This document shows positions 25,003-34,177 of a DNA stretch of 36,227 nucleotides, piece after piece. The stretch spans positions 1-36,227 of the forward strand of contig CAIRDP010000048.1 in the NCBI GenBank assembly GCA_903877385.1. Direction: 5' to 3'. The stretch is from an uncultured Bacteroidales bacterium. GTDB lineage: Bacteria > Bacteroidota > Bacteroidia > Bacteroidales > FEN-979. How positions within the stretch are numbered: position 1 is the first letter of the stretch; each line of letters starts with the position of its first letter. The translations under genes and the position numbers were made by a program. A model generated the notes under the pieces. It did not search any database. It was not told the DNA's origin and was given only the letters and a program-made list of their open reading frames with translations.

Positions 25003-27912
25003 ATGAACACCAGGAAGCCCAAATCATCAGAGCCTGATCCCGGGCAGTTTCCCATTGTAGGTATCGGAGCCTCGGCAGGCGGGCTGGAAGCATTGGAGCA
25101 ATTTTTCGGTAATATGCCCAGCGACAGTGGAATGGCTTTCGTGGTCATTCAGCACCTCGACCCAAACCACGTTGGCATTATGCCTGAACTGTTGCAACGG
25201 ATTACTCCTATGAAAGTATGTCAGGCAAGCGATTGCTTAAAAGTGAAGCCGAACTGCGTTTATGTAATACCTCCCAATAAGAGCCTGTCGATACTTAATG
25301 GCGCCTTGAATTTGTTCGATCCGGTCGAATCCCGGGGCTTACGCCTGCCGGTCGACATATTCTTCAGGTCCCTGGCTATTGACATGCAGGAGAAGAGTAT
25401 AGGGGTTATTCTTTCGGGGATGGGCTCCGATGGCAGCCTGGGCCTGAAAGCAATCAAGGAACAAAACGGCATCGTGCTGGTACAGGATCCTGCATCGGCC
25501 AAATTTGACGGTATGCCCCGAAGCGCTACCGAAGCAGTAATTGCCGATATTGTGGCGCCTGCCGATGAATTGCCGTCCAAACTGATAGCTTACCTTAAAT
25601 TTATTCCGCCGGTTAAATCCGATCCCGATATTGACAGTAAAAACCAAAGCAACCTCGATAAAATCATCATCCTGCTTCGCGAAGAATCAGGCCATGACTT
25701 CTCGCTATACAAGAAAAATACCCTGTTCCGCCGTGTTGAAAGGCGAAAAGGCGTTCACCAGATCGACAAGATCGCAAACTATGTACGTTTTTTACAGGAA
25801 AATCCCAAAGAGGTTGAAATCCTCTTCAAAGAGTTGCTTATAGGCGTCACCAGTTTTTTCAGGGATGCTGCAGTTTGGGAAATGCTCAAACTGAATGTAC
25901 TGCCTGCATTGTTTGAAGAATTACCCCATGGCTATGTATTGCGTGCCTGGGTGACGGGATGCTCCACCGGTGAAGAAGCCTATTCCCTGGCGATTGTGTT
26001 TAAAGAAGCGATGGATAAAATCAAGAATCACAAAAGCTTATCGTTACAAATATTTGCCACCGACCTGGACCTTGATGCCATTGAGAAAGCGCGCAAAGGT
26101 CTGTTCTCTTCAAATATTACTGCGGATGTATCACCCGAGAGATTAACTAAGTTTTTCACCATTGAACCTGAAGGTTTCCGGCTCAGTACTGCCATACGTG
26201 AAATGGTTGTGTTTGCAAACCAGAATGTGATCAAGGACCCTCCCTTTACCAAGCTCAATATACTCACCTGCCGCAACATGCTCATTTATATGGAGTCCGA
26301 ATTACAAAAGAAAGTGATAGCCCTGTTTAACTACAGTCTTAATCCGGGGGGTATCATGGTACTTGGCAGCGCCGAAACATTGGGGACCTTTAAAGAAGGG
26401 TTTGAGGATGTAGATGCCAAGCTGAAAATTTTCAAACGCTCGGGAACATTCCGGGCATCGGAACTGATTGATTTCCCAAGCTCCTTTCACCATAAAAAAA
26501 CACCAACACCCAGTATCAAAACATCGGAAAAACCAGCGGAAAACATCCAGGTTCTTACCGATCAGCTTTTACTGCAACGTTTCTCCCCTGCCAGCGTACT
26601 TATCAACAGCACAGGCGACATACTATACATGACCGGCCGTATAGGGAAATACCTTGAACCGGTTGCCGGCAAGGCAACCTGGAACATCTATGCCATGGCG
26701 CGTTCAGGATTACGCGATGTATTGCCTGTAGCCTTGCGCAAAGCTTTGCAAAATTTCGACCCGATTGTTATACGCAATGTTATTGTAGGCAGCAATGGCG
26801 GAACTCATTTTGCGGATGTTACGGTTCAGCGTATTGAAAACCCTGATTCCATCAGAGGCATGATTATTATAATATTTACGGATCTTCCCGTTTCTGTTGA
26901 GCATAATGACCCGGGGTCTAAAAAAGGAAAACTCAGGACATCGGGCAGGCAGAAGGACCTTGAGATTGAACTTCAGCGAAGCTATGAAGACCTGCAAAGC
27001 ACCCGCGAAGAAATGCAGACATCCCAGGAGGAACTGAAATCGACCAACGAAGAACTGCAGTCGACCAACGAAGAATTACAGTCAACCAATGAGGAACTTA
27101 CGACTTCGAAGGAAGAGATGCAAAGCCTGAACGAAGAGTTGCAAACCATTAATATAGAACTTCAGAGCAAGGTAAGCGATTACTTGCGGGCCAACGACGA
27201 CATGAAAAACCTTCTCAACAGCACCGAGATAGCAACTCTTTTCCTCGACAGGGACCTGAATATCCGCAGGTTTACCGACCAGGTTTCCAATATCATTAAA
27301 TTGCGCCCAACTGATATCGGCCGGCCGTTTACCGACCTGGTTACCGAGCTGGAATACCCCGAAATTGACAAGCATGCACGGCAGGTGCTAAGAAACCTGG
27401 TATCTATTGAAACGGCTATCACAACCCATAAGCACAGGTGGTTCAATGTAAGGATAATGCCTTACCGCACCCTCGACGACCGTATCGACGGATTGGTCAT
27501 TACATTTACCGACATTACTATGGCCAAGCTGGCCGAGCAGGCAATGACCATTTCTGAAACCCGCTACCGCCGTCTTTTTGAATCTGCCAAGGACGGGATA
27601 CTTATCCTTGATGCCGAAACAGGGAAAATCAAAGACGTGAATCCGTTCTTAATTGATCTGCTGGCTTACTCAAAAGGTCAATTCCTTGAAAAAGCGATTT
27701 GGGAAATAGGATTTCTCAAAGATATCGTTGCGAATAAAGATAAATTCTCGGAATTGCAGCAGAAGGAAATTGTACGTTATGAAAATCTGCCGCTGGAGAC
27801 AGCCCACGGCCAAAAGATCAATGTTGAGTTCATCAGTAATGTGTATTTAGCCGCAAATATCAAAGTGATACAGTGTTTTATCCGCGACATCACCGAACGA
27901 ACAAAGAAATAG
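25003..27912 (+). CDS. CheB-CheR fusion with coiled coil and two PAS domains
   Basis: A 969-residue cytoplasmic signalling protein. Residues 15-200 are a CheB methylesterase with its catalytic triad: Ser24 (GASAGG), His51 (VVIQHL), Asp143 (GMGSDG). There is no receiver domain in front. Residues about 215-480 are a CheR methyltransferase with the SAM-binding stretch AWVTGCSTGEEAYSLA and NILTCRNMLIYM. A disordered/PAS-like region follows. Then comes a heptad coiled coil rich in EELQSTNEEL repeats (about 650-725), and two PAS domains (about 735-845 and 850-965). It ends with RDITERTKK, the usual join to a kinase, but stops there. The next gene, 18 nt away, supplies a kinase. No chemoreceptor or flagellar gene is near, so the role is probably in a non-chemotaxis signalling path. 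Confidence 0.93.
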   Translation: MNTRKPKSSEPDPGQFPIVGIGASAGGLEALEQFFGNMPSDSGMAFVVIQHLDPNHVGIMPELLQRITPMKVCQASDCLKVKPNCVYVIPPNKSLSILNGALNLFDPVESRGLRLPVDIFFRSLAIDMQEKSIGVILSGMGSDGSLGLKAIKEQNGIVLVQDPASAKFDGMPRSATEAVIADIVAPADELPSKLIAYLKFIPPVKSDPDIDSKNQSNLDKIIILLREESGHDFSLYKKNTLFRRVERRKGVHQIDKIANYVRFLQENPKEVEILFKELLIGVTSFFRDAAVWEMLKLNVLPALFEELPHGYVLRAWVTGCSTGEEAYSLAIVFKEAMDKIKNHKSLSLQIFATDLDLDAIEKARKGLFSSNITADVSPERLTKFFTIEPEGFRLSTAIREMVVFANQNVIKDPPFTKLNILTCRNMLIYMESELQKKVIALFNYSLNPGGIMVLGSAETLGTFKEGFEDVDAKLKIFKRSGTFRASELIDFPSSFHHKKTPTPSIKTSEKPAENIQVLTDQLLLQRFSPASVLINSTGDILYMTGRIGKYLEPVAGKATWNIYAMARSGLRDVLPVALRKALQNFDPIVIRNVIVGSNGGTHFADVTVQRIENPDSIRGMIIIIFTDLPVSVEHNDPGSKKGKLRTSGRQKDLEIELQRSYEDLQSTREEMQTSQEELKSTNEELQSTNEELQSTNEELTTSKEEMQSLNEELQTINIELQSKVSDYLRANDDMKNLLNSTEIATLFLDRDLNIRRFTDQVSNIIKLRPTDIGRPFTDLVTELEYPEIDKHARQVLRNLVSIETAITTHKHRWFNVRIMPYRTLDDRIDGLVITFTDITMAKLAEQAMTISETRYRRLFESAKDGILILDAETGKIKDVNPFLIDLLAYSKGQFLEKAIWEIGFLKDIVANKDKFSELQQKEIVRYENLPLETAHGQKINVEFISNVYLAANIKVIQCFIRDITERTKK

Positions 27913-27930
27913 AGCCAAATGCCATAGCCT

Positions 27931-29643
27931 ATGAAAAAAGGAGAAAAACAGGAAGCAGATAGTTTACGCCAAAAAGCAGAGTTTTTGCTGAACAAAAAGT
28001 CCGTTGAAACAAATCAGCAGTTTTCTCATAACGACACCCTGAAACTTATTCATGAACTGGAAGTGCACCAGATAGAGCTGGAATTGCAGAATGAGGAGCT
28101 AAGGCTGGCAAAAGAACAGGCCGAACTTTCTGTTGACAAATATGCTGAATTATACGATTTTGCGCCTTCCGGTTACTTTACACTTTCACAAAGAGGTGAA
28201 ATCATTGAGTTAAACCTGAAGGCCGCTCAAATGTTGGGAAAAGATCGACAAAATTTAATAAATCATCCGTTCGGCTTCTTTATTTCTGACTTGTCAAAAC
28301 CAGTCTTCAGTTTCTTTCTCCAAAAAGTGTTTTTCGGCCAAACCACCGAAACCTGTGAAATAACCCTTTTACCGGGCCTTAATCTGCCGGTTTATCTTCA
28401 CCTTTCGGGCATCGCCGAAAACAGGAAAGATAACTGCCTGATAACTGCAGTGGATATTACCGAACGTAAGCAAGCTGAACAGGAATTGCTCATAGCCAAA
28501 GAACATGCCGAAGAAAGCGACCATCTTAAATCTGCCTTCCTCGCCAATATGAGTCATGAAATCAGAACACCCATGAACGGCGTTCTGGGATTTGCCGAAT
28601 TGCTTAAAGAACCAAAATTATCGGGTGAGGAACAGAAAAAGTACATCGACATTATCCAGAGAAGCGGAACCCGCTTGCTGGGCATTATCAATGATATTAT
28701 TGACATCTCGAAAATAGAAGCCGGTCAAATGGGAGCAAGCTTTTCAGAGACGAATGTCAATGAGAAGATTGAAGAAACATATAATTTCTTCAAACAACAG
28801 ACAAATCAGAAAGGGATTCATTTTTCCTGTAAAACCCCCTTGCCATCAATACAATCTGTAATCAAAACAGATGGTGAAAAATTATCTGCCATTCTCACCA
28901 ACCTGGTTAACAATGCCATTAAATTCACTCATTCAGGCTCCATAGAATTTGGATATGTACAAAGGGACGGGCTCCTTGAATTTTATGTAAAGGATACCGG
29001 CATTGGAATAAACCGGGCTCAAAAGGAAATTATTTTTGAACGGTTCAGGCAAGGTGGCAGGCAGCTTGCCGAAAACATAGAAGGTACCGGCCTGGGATTA
29101 TCCATTTCTAAAGCTTATGTGGAGATGATGGGTGGAAAAATCAAGGTTGAAAGTGTAGAGGGCCAGGGCTCAGAATTTTATTTCACCATACCATACGTTA
29201 CTCAAAACCAAGGTCAAGTCGATAATCCGGATTTTCTTCAGGCAATGGAGGGATCAGCCCAGGTTAACAACCTGAAAATACTTATTGCCGAAGACGATGA
29301 AACCTCGGATTTTCTCATCACCAACATACTCAGCAAAAACAGCCATGTTATTTTACATGCGGCAACCGGGGCCGAAACAATAGAAAAATGCCGTAGTAAT
29401 CCCGACCTGGACCTGGTCCTGATGGATATCAGGATGCCTGATATCAGTGGGTTAGAAGCTACCGAGCAAATCCGTCAATTCAATAAAAGCGTCATCATCA
29501 TTGCTCAAACAGCCTTTGCTTTGTCAGGCGACAGGGCAAAGGCGACAAAGTCAGGCTGTAATGATTATATTTCAAAACCCATTAGCAGGGATGAATTAAA
29601 GGCATTAATTCAAAAACACTTCAGGGTAAAAGCTGCCGGTTAA
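27931..29643 (+). CDS. Hybrid histidine kinase (PAS-HisKA-HATPase-receiver)
   Basis: A 570-residue cytoplasmic kinase. An N-terminal helical/coiled segment (1-70) with HELEVHQIELELQNEELRLA leads to a PAS domain (about 70-178, ending ITAVDITERK). The HisKA domain has the phospho-acceptor His209 in NMSHEIRTPMN. The ATPase domain has the N box LTNLVNNAIKF (Asn324, Asn327), DTGIGI and GTGLGLSISK. The C-terminal receiver (about 448-566) has the acidic pair in AEDDE, Asp499 in LMDIRMPD, and Lys549 in ISKP. No transmembrane segment. It has no output domain, so it likely passes the phosphate on or is read by another protein. It is the likely partner of the CheB-CheR-PAS protein upstream. Confidence 0.93.
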   Translation: MKKGEKQEADSLRQKAEFLLNKKSVETNQQFSHNDTLKLIHELEVHQIELELQNEELRLAKEQAELSVDKYAELYDFAPSGYFTLSQRGEIIELNLKAAQMLGKDRQNLINHPFGFFISDLSKPVFSFFLQKVFFGQTTETCEITLLPGLNLPVYLHLSGIAENRKDNCLITAVDITERKQAEQELLIAKEHAEESDHLKSAFLANMSHEIRTPMNGVLGFAELLKEPKLSGEEQKKYIDIIQRSGTRLLGIINDIIDISKIEAGQMGASFSETNVNEKIEETYNFFKQQTNQKGIHFSCKTPLPSIQSVIKTDGEKLSAILTNLVNNAIKFTHSGSIEFGYVQRDGLLEFYVKDTGIGINRAQKEIIFERFRQGGRQLAENIEGTGLGLSISKAYVEMMGGKIKVESVEGQGSEFYFTIPYVTQNQGQVDNPDFLQAMEGSAQVNNLKILIAEDDETSDFLITNILSKNSHVILHAATGAETIEKCRSNPDLDLVLMDIRMPDISGLEATEQIRQFNKSVIIIAQTAFALSGDRAKATKSGCNDYISKPISRDELKALIQKHFRVKAAG

Positions 29644-29656
29644 GAAAGAATCTGCT

Positions 29657-29764
29657 TTACCTGCTAAGAATCAGGCGATTGCTATATTTACTGCCCGATG
29701 CAAGGTGCAAGGTTACGATGTACTTCCCCGAAACATAGGAGGAGAGGTCAATAGTGAATCGTCC
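29657..29764 (-). pseudogene. Truncated C-terminal tail of a T9SS cargo gene
   Basis: On the minus strand 35 codons read GRFTIDLSSYVSG, then KYIVTLHLASG and SNRLILSR before a stop. This is the typical last three strands of a T9SS type A sorting domain (DLSSY-x-SG-x-Y-x-V-x-L ... LILSR). It has no usable 5' part. Upstream of it the frame becomes antisense to the LuxR-type sequence. It is therefore a leftover of a gene whose main part has been lost. Confidence 0.6.
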
Positions 29765-29960
29765 ACTGACCACCTGCGAGATGGAGATCATGGTGCTGAT
29801 CTGCCAGGGACTTACTTCCCAGGAGATATCCGGGAGGCTACACAACTCGACCAAAACGGTGGAAACCCACAGGTGCAACCTCTTTCTCAAAGCCGGTGTC
29901 CGCAATGTGGCAGGGCTCATCGCCTGGGCTGTCAGGAACCAGTATTACTCCATCAACTGA
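29754..29960 (+). CDS. Stand-alone LuxR-type helix-turn-helix, probable response-regulator remnant
   Basis: A 68-residue frame (GTG start, preceded by the purine-rich AGGAGGAGAGG) encoding a complete LuxR/NarL HTH: PLTTCEMEIMVLICQGLTSQE, the KTVETHR recognition region, and VAGLIAWAVRNQYYSIN at the end. There is no receiver domain upstream in frame; a TAG stop lies 18 nt before the start. It begins at the linker position where a NarL-type regulator would join its receiver. It could be expressed as a small DNA-binding protein or be the C-terminal remnant of a broken regulator. It follows the hybrid kinase by about 110 nt. I favour a remnant. Confidence 0.55.
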   Translation: MNRPLTTCEMEIMVLICQGLTSQEISGRLHNSTKTVETHRCNLFLKAGVRNVAGLIAWAVRNQYYSIN

Positions 29961-30092
29961 GACTTGCCGCCGGTTCAATCAGGGTTTTCCCTTAGCTGAT
30001 TTCAGGTCATTCCCTTTTTTCTTTCATTGATTCTACTGATTATTGCGGATGACATCCTCAGTAATTTCCCATCTTGGTTCATTGTGCATCCC

Positions 30093-30281
30093 ATGATAGT
30101 GATCGCTCTTGCCGACGGAAACCCGACCTACTGCCAGGGACTGAAAACCATGCTGGAACAGGTGGAACTGAACTCCTCTCATTACGGGCTGGAGGTGCTA
30201 TACAAGGGATCGGGGAAAAAGGAATTTGAGCCGAGAATCAGGAAACTTGCATTTGCCAACAATAAGACCAACAGGATATGA
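30093..30281 (+). pseudogene. N-terminal remnant of a NarL-type response regulator
   Basis: The frame starts MIVIALADGNPTYCQGL and KTMLEQVE, closely resembling the first strand and helix of LuxR/NarL-family receivers (VIADDHPL-x(3)-GL-x(2)-LLE). The DD pair is altered to DG. After about 25 residues the match is lost and the frame ends in a basic stretch (RKLAFANNKTNRI). An ATG at 30027 is also in frame but its extra 22 residues show no family match. Its stop overlaps the start of the next gene by 4 nt (ATGA), so it may still be translated and couple that gene. Confidence 0.5.
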
Positions 30282-32014
30282 AGCCTTTACTTTTAACCCT
30301 TCTGACGGCAGGAATGATATTTCCCTCTGCCTCATTTTCCCCTGCCAGGGGCCAGTTACCTCACATCTCCGGATTGACCTATAACTCGATCACACAGAGC
30401 AGTGTGACCCTGCATTGGATGACCTCCATCCCTGCCGATTCAAGGGTTTTCAGGATGGTCTCCGACTCGAACGAACAGCCGGTGGCTTATACAGACTCAG
30501 CCAGGCTGGCTTCGCTCGTCACGGAACATTCGATGGAGATCGGGAATCTGCAATCCGCAGTCATGTACAGGTATATGGTTAAATCGGTTGCAGCGGGAGG
30601 AAGCGACTCGGCAACAGGGTATTTTATCACCCAGTCCTCATCCTCGGGAAAGGTCAGTGTTTGGTTCAATCATACGGTGGATACCTCGGTAAGCACGGGA
30701 ACCCCTGCCAACGGGAGTGCCAACATCCAGAAACTCTTCATGGATCAGATCAACAAGGCAAGCCACAGCATCGACATTACAACATGGCTTTTCGATGATG
30801 AAGATTCTGTCGCTGCATGCCTTATCAGGGCAAAAGAGAGGGGGGTGAAGATCCGATTCGTTTACGATTACACTCCCTTCACACCCGATATCGATACCCT
30901 TGTTGCCCATGGTATACAGGTGGTCCCGAGGAATTTTGACACGACATTCACCATGCACGACAAGTTCTGGATCTTCGACCACCGGCATAACACCAGCGCT
31001 GCCGACCAGTACCTTTTGACGGGTTCGACAAACGTCACCCATACACAGTTCCATAGCGACCGCAACAATATCATTATCATCCAGGACCAGTCATTATGCG
31101 AGGTCTACACCCGTGAATTTGAAGAGATGTGGGGATCGCATTTTGACAACCCGGATATCTCAAGGTCAAGGTTCGGGACCGAAAAGAAAGGCGAACTGGC
31201 CCATATCCTGAATATAGGAGGAATCCCCATGGAGGTGTATTTCGCTCCCACCGACAGCATTGCCGACACCCTGGTAAGCCTGATCAGCACCAAACCGGTG
31301 AAAAGTATATGTTTCTCCATGCTCAAGTTCGTCTTCCCGTCCGTTGAATCCGCCCTGCATGAAGCCTTCATGAGAGGCATTAAAGTCAGCGGGGTCTTCG
31401 ACTCCTCCTGCTCGATAAAAAAAGGCTCGGCATATCCACGTATGAAAGGAGAGGCGGTAACAGGATCATGGGATCCGCATGCTAATGTTTTTATTGATAC
31501 CCTTCCCGGCCTGATCCATCACAAATATTCCCTGATAAACGCCGATACCACGGCCGGAGAAAAGATCTTGACCACAGGCTCTTTTAACTGGGAACTTCCG
31601 GCTCAGCAGGGGAACGATGAAAATATGCTGGTCATCCATGATGCGGGCATTAACAACCTTTATTACCAGGAGTTCATGGCAAGGTACAGGGAATCGGGGG
31701 GTAAAGGGCTCGGGATTAACTCGGTTACAGATGAGGAATCCGGAGCCGATGTGGCTGATGTGATCTGCTATCCGAATCCTTTTCAGGCAAATACCAACAT
31801 TCAATTTTGCCTGAAACGAACCTCACAGGTAAAGGTGGATATATATGGGCCCATGGGTGATCTGGTTTTCAGCCTTGCCAACTCATCTATGGATCAGGGG
31901 GGCCATATTATAAGCGTTGACGGCAGTATGCTTCCTGCGGGAATACTGCTTTGCAGGATAGAGGCAGGGGGAAAGGTTCATTCCCTGAAACTGATCCGTA
32001 AGGGAGGTTCATAA
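30278..32014 (+). CDS. Secreted phospholipase D-superfamily protein with FN3 domain and T9SS tail
   Basis: A 578-residue exported protein. The signal peptide ends near SFSPARGQ. A fibronectin type III domain (about 28-118) precedes two PLD-like halves. The first HKD motif is complete: His227-x-Lys229-x4-Asp234 (HDKFWIFD), followed by LLTGSTNVT. The second is HHKYSLIN (His414, Lys416) with Asn421 in place of Asp, followed by the usual TTGSFNWELPAQQGNDENM. The last 80 residues (from YPNPFQANTNI) form a T9SS type A sorting domain. PLD-superfamily members of this shape include nucleases and phospholipases, and I cannot tell which this is. It may act outside the cell or on its surface. Confidence 0.85.
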   Translation: MKPLLLTLLTAGMIFPSASFSPARGQLPHISGLTYNSITQSSVTLHWMTSIPADSRVFRMVSDSNEQPVAYTDSARLASLVTEHSMEIGNLQSAVMYRYMVKSVAAGGSDSATGYFITQSSSSGKVSVWFNHTVDTSVSTGTPANGSANIQKLFMDQINKASHSIDITTWLFDDEDSVAACLIRAKERGVKIRFVYDYTPFTPDIDTLVAHGIQVVPRNFDTTFTMHDKFWIFDHRHNTSAADQYLLTGSTNVTHTQFHSDRNNIIIIQDQSLCEVYTREFEEMWGSHFDNPDISRSRFGTEKKGELAHILNIGGIPMEVYFAPTDSIADTLVSLISTKPVKSICFSMLKFVFPSVESALHEAFMRGIKVSGVFDSSCSIKKGSAYPRMKGEAVTGSWDPHANVFIDTLPGLIHHKYSLINADTTAGEKILTTGSFNWELPAQQGNDENMLVIHDAGINNLYYQEFMARYRESGGKGLGINSVTDEESGADVADVICYPNPFQANTNIQFCLKRTSQVKVDIYGPMGDLVFSLANSSMDQGGHIISVDGSMLPAGILLCRIEAGGKVHSLKLIRKGGS

Positions 32015-32116
32015 TGACATCCGCAGACAGGAATGAAGATAATTGTGCAGATAAAAAGATAAGATGGGATGCAGGATTATCCCTCGGTTTTTACTTAAAC
32101 ATAAAATCTCAATATT

Positions 32117-33904
32117 ATGAAGACCATTTTCAATCTTGCTTTGACAGTACTGCTCCCGCTGGCAGTTTTTTCCCAATGGACCAACAATCCCATGGCCAAC
32201 ACACTGATCGCCGATATCGGTCATAATTGCATACAGTCCAAGACCGCCACCGACGGCCACAACCAATGCTACATCTCATACTGGGTCAATATTCAGGATA
32301 GCACAGACCGGTTTGAGCTGCGGCTTCAGCGTATTGATACGAACGGTTACAGGATGTGGGGCGACAGCGGGATCCTGGTCAGCAGGCATCCCACCCGCAC
32401 CTGGCTTTCTGATTACTCCCTCCTGGTAGACACGTCAGGAAATGCAGTTATTTTCCTCGAGGACAAGCGTGATACCACTTTCAGCCAGGTATTCGGTTAT
32501 TCTGTAACCCCTTCCGGACAAATGAGATGGGGTGCCGACGGGATAAGACTGGCTTACAACACTAACTGCAGCAGCTATTCCCCGAATGCAATCCTGACAT
32601 CCGCAGGCAATATCATAGTTGGTTGGAATATTCTTTTTTCTGGTACAAGTTCGGCCAATATGGCCATGCAGGTGATGAAACTTTCAGATAACGGAACAAA
32701 ACTCTGGAGCCAGCCGAGGACATTCACAGGACCTGATACAACCTATATGTTCCCACAGTTCACAGTCACTGATAACGATAATTTCATCATGGTGTGGACC
32801 CGTTACGTCGAGCATCATTCCGCTGTGGGCGAGGTAGCCTATAAATATATTTATTCACAGCGTTATGACGACAACGGGATAGCAGTATGGCCAGCCAATG
32901 CAGCCATCTGCGACCTGGACACACTTGCTTTAACCCTTCCCGACAGCCCCGACTGGAGCGTTGTGAGAGACGGTTCAGGCGGTACGTTTATTGCCTGGTA
33001 CGATGACAGAACGCAGTCGGATTATAACAATGTTTATGTTCAGCATGTCGACAAAGACGGAAACCTGGCGTGGCAGAAAAACGGGATCGGAGTATCGACG
33101 ATAAATTACGGAACTGACCGCCGCTATCCGGTGGCCTGTTACCTGCCCGGAACGGATGAGCTGTCCGTTTGGTGGAGCGAAGTGAAACAAGAACCACTCA
33201 CCTATTTATATCAGCTTACAGCTCAGAAATTCAATATGAGCGGGGGAATGCAATGGAGCGACACCGGGAAAACATACTGCAGTTCAGGACCCGACAGCAG
33301 TTTCATGATCAATAATGTATTGAATGCGACAAACCGGGATGTCGTGGTCTTTTTCAATAAGACCTTCCTGAACATTATCGGGCCTGACACAACCCTCAGC
33401 GTTTCCTTGTCGGCCTTACGGGTTGATAATGACGGAACAACTGAATGGAACCCGGCAAGCGAACTGCTTTCCGGAACAACGCCTTTGAAGTTCAGTTCGA
33501 TGGCTTCAAGGTTTAACAACCAGTATTTCGTTGCATGGTCTGAAAACAGGAACGGAGATCCTACGAATCCCTATGGCGAGATATATGCACAGAATATATC
33601 AATAGACGGGAAGCTGGGCCCCCTCGGGATAAGTGAACCGGCGGCAGCCCTTAATGAATCAAGAATCATACCAAACCCATCCACCGGCCGCTCGGAGTTG
33701 TCCTTTACAACAACAATGAGAGGTGAAGTTGAGATAAGCGTTTATTCTTCAACCGGGACCTGTCTTCAGACCATAAAATCTGCTATTGCACAGGATGGCA
33801 CAGGGGTCTTACTCCATGGTGAGTCCCTGCCGGCAGGACTTTATCTGGTCAAAATTACCGGGACCTTACAGACCGGGGTTTTGAGATGGATGATTATGAG
33901 ATAG
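32117..33904 (+). CDS. Secreted, repeat-rich protein (probable beta-propeller) with T9SS tail
   Basis: A 595-residue exported protein, signal peptide MKTIFNLALTVLLPLAVFSQ. The body (about 25-500) is built of repeats in which a hydrophobic strand is followed by [LV]Q[RH][IV]D-x-[ND]G-x(3)-W-x(3)-GI (for example RLQRIDTNGYRMWGDSGI and VQHVDKDGNLAWQKNGIGV), and by F[VI]-[AM]W-x-[DE] or A-W-x-E-N strands. This resembles beta-propeller-like repeat proteins common among T9SS cargo of Bacteroidota. I see no catalytic motif. Residues about 508-595 (IPNPSTGRSEL, LPAGLYLVKI) are a T9SS type A sorting domain. It lies 102 nt after the PLD gene and no clear promoter is seen between them. Confidence 0.75.
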   Translation: MKTIFNLALTVLLPLAVFSQWTNNPMANTLIADIGHNCIQSKTATDGHNQCYISYWVNIQDSTDRFELRLQRIDTNGYRMWGDSGILVSRHPTRTWLSDYSLLVDTSGNAVIFLEDKRDTTFSQVFGYSVTPSGQMRWGADGIRLAYNTNCSSYSPNAILTSAGNIIVGWNILFSGTSSANMAMQVMKLSDNGTKLWSQPRTFTGPDTTYMFPQFTVTDNDNFIMVWTRYVEHHSAVGEVAYKYIYSQRYDDNGIAVWPANAAICDLDTLALTLPDSPDWSVVRDGSGGTFIAWYDDRTQSDYNNVYVQHVDKDGNLAWQKNGIGVSTINYGTDRRYPVACYLPGTDELSVWWSEVKQEPLTYLYQLTAQKFNMSGGMQWSDTGKTYCSSGPDSSFMINNVLNATNRDVVVFFNKTFLNIIGPDTTLSVSLSALRVDNDGTTEWNPASELLSGTTPLKFSSMASRFNNQYFVAWSENRNGDPTNPYGEIYAQNISIDGKLGPLGISEPAAALNESRIIPNPSTGRSELSFTTTMRGEVEISVYSSTGTCLQTIKSAIAQDGTGVLLHGESLPAGLYLVKITGTLQTGVLRWMIMR

Positions 33905-34054
33905 AAGGCTGTATGAAGGAAGAAGTTATTCAGATTCATTAAAATAGTCCGGACATGATTGTATGTATGGTCTTTTAATGTCATCATATAAGTTTTTAAA
34001 ACAGTTTAACTGAATTCTGAGTTATTTCTGTGTGCTCATCTCCTCAACTGCTAA

Positions 34055-34177
34055 TCCGTCAAAATCGAAATCAAGTGTGGCAACGACAAACAGAACCCCG
34101 CCCAGGCAAAATATCAGGCAGAAATCGAAAAAGCCGGCGGCATTTACATCATCATTCGCACGTTTGATCAGTTCTAA
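34055..34177 (+). pseudogene. C-terminal remnant of a VRR-NUC-like nuclease
   Basis: The frame reads SVKIEIKCGNDKQNPAQ, AKYQAEIEKAGG and IYIIIRTFDQF before a TAA. That is the characteristic end of VRR-NUC (PD-(D/E)xK superfamily) nucleases: an E-x-K motif (IEIK) followed by Q-x(3)-Q-x(3)-I-x-K-AGG and a hydrophobic strand. A stop (TAA at 34052-34054) precedes it, and the frame resumes after 34177 as QWYITLFP before another stop. Only the catalytic E-x-K part remains. Such nucleases are common in phages and mobile elements. I read this by eye, with no search. Confidence 0.55.

Noticed and set aside
27000-27170. Short tandem repeats of the type GAACTGCAGTCGACCAACGAA as a repeat array or CRISPR
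   Set aside because: They encode the EELQSTNEEL heptad coiled coil typical of CheB-CheR-PAS proteins; there are no spacers.
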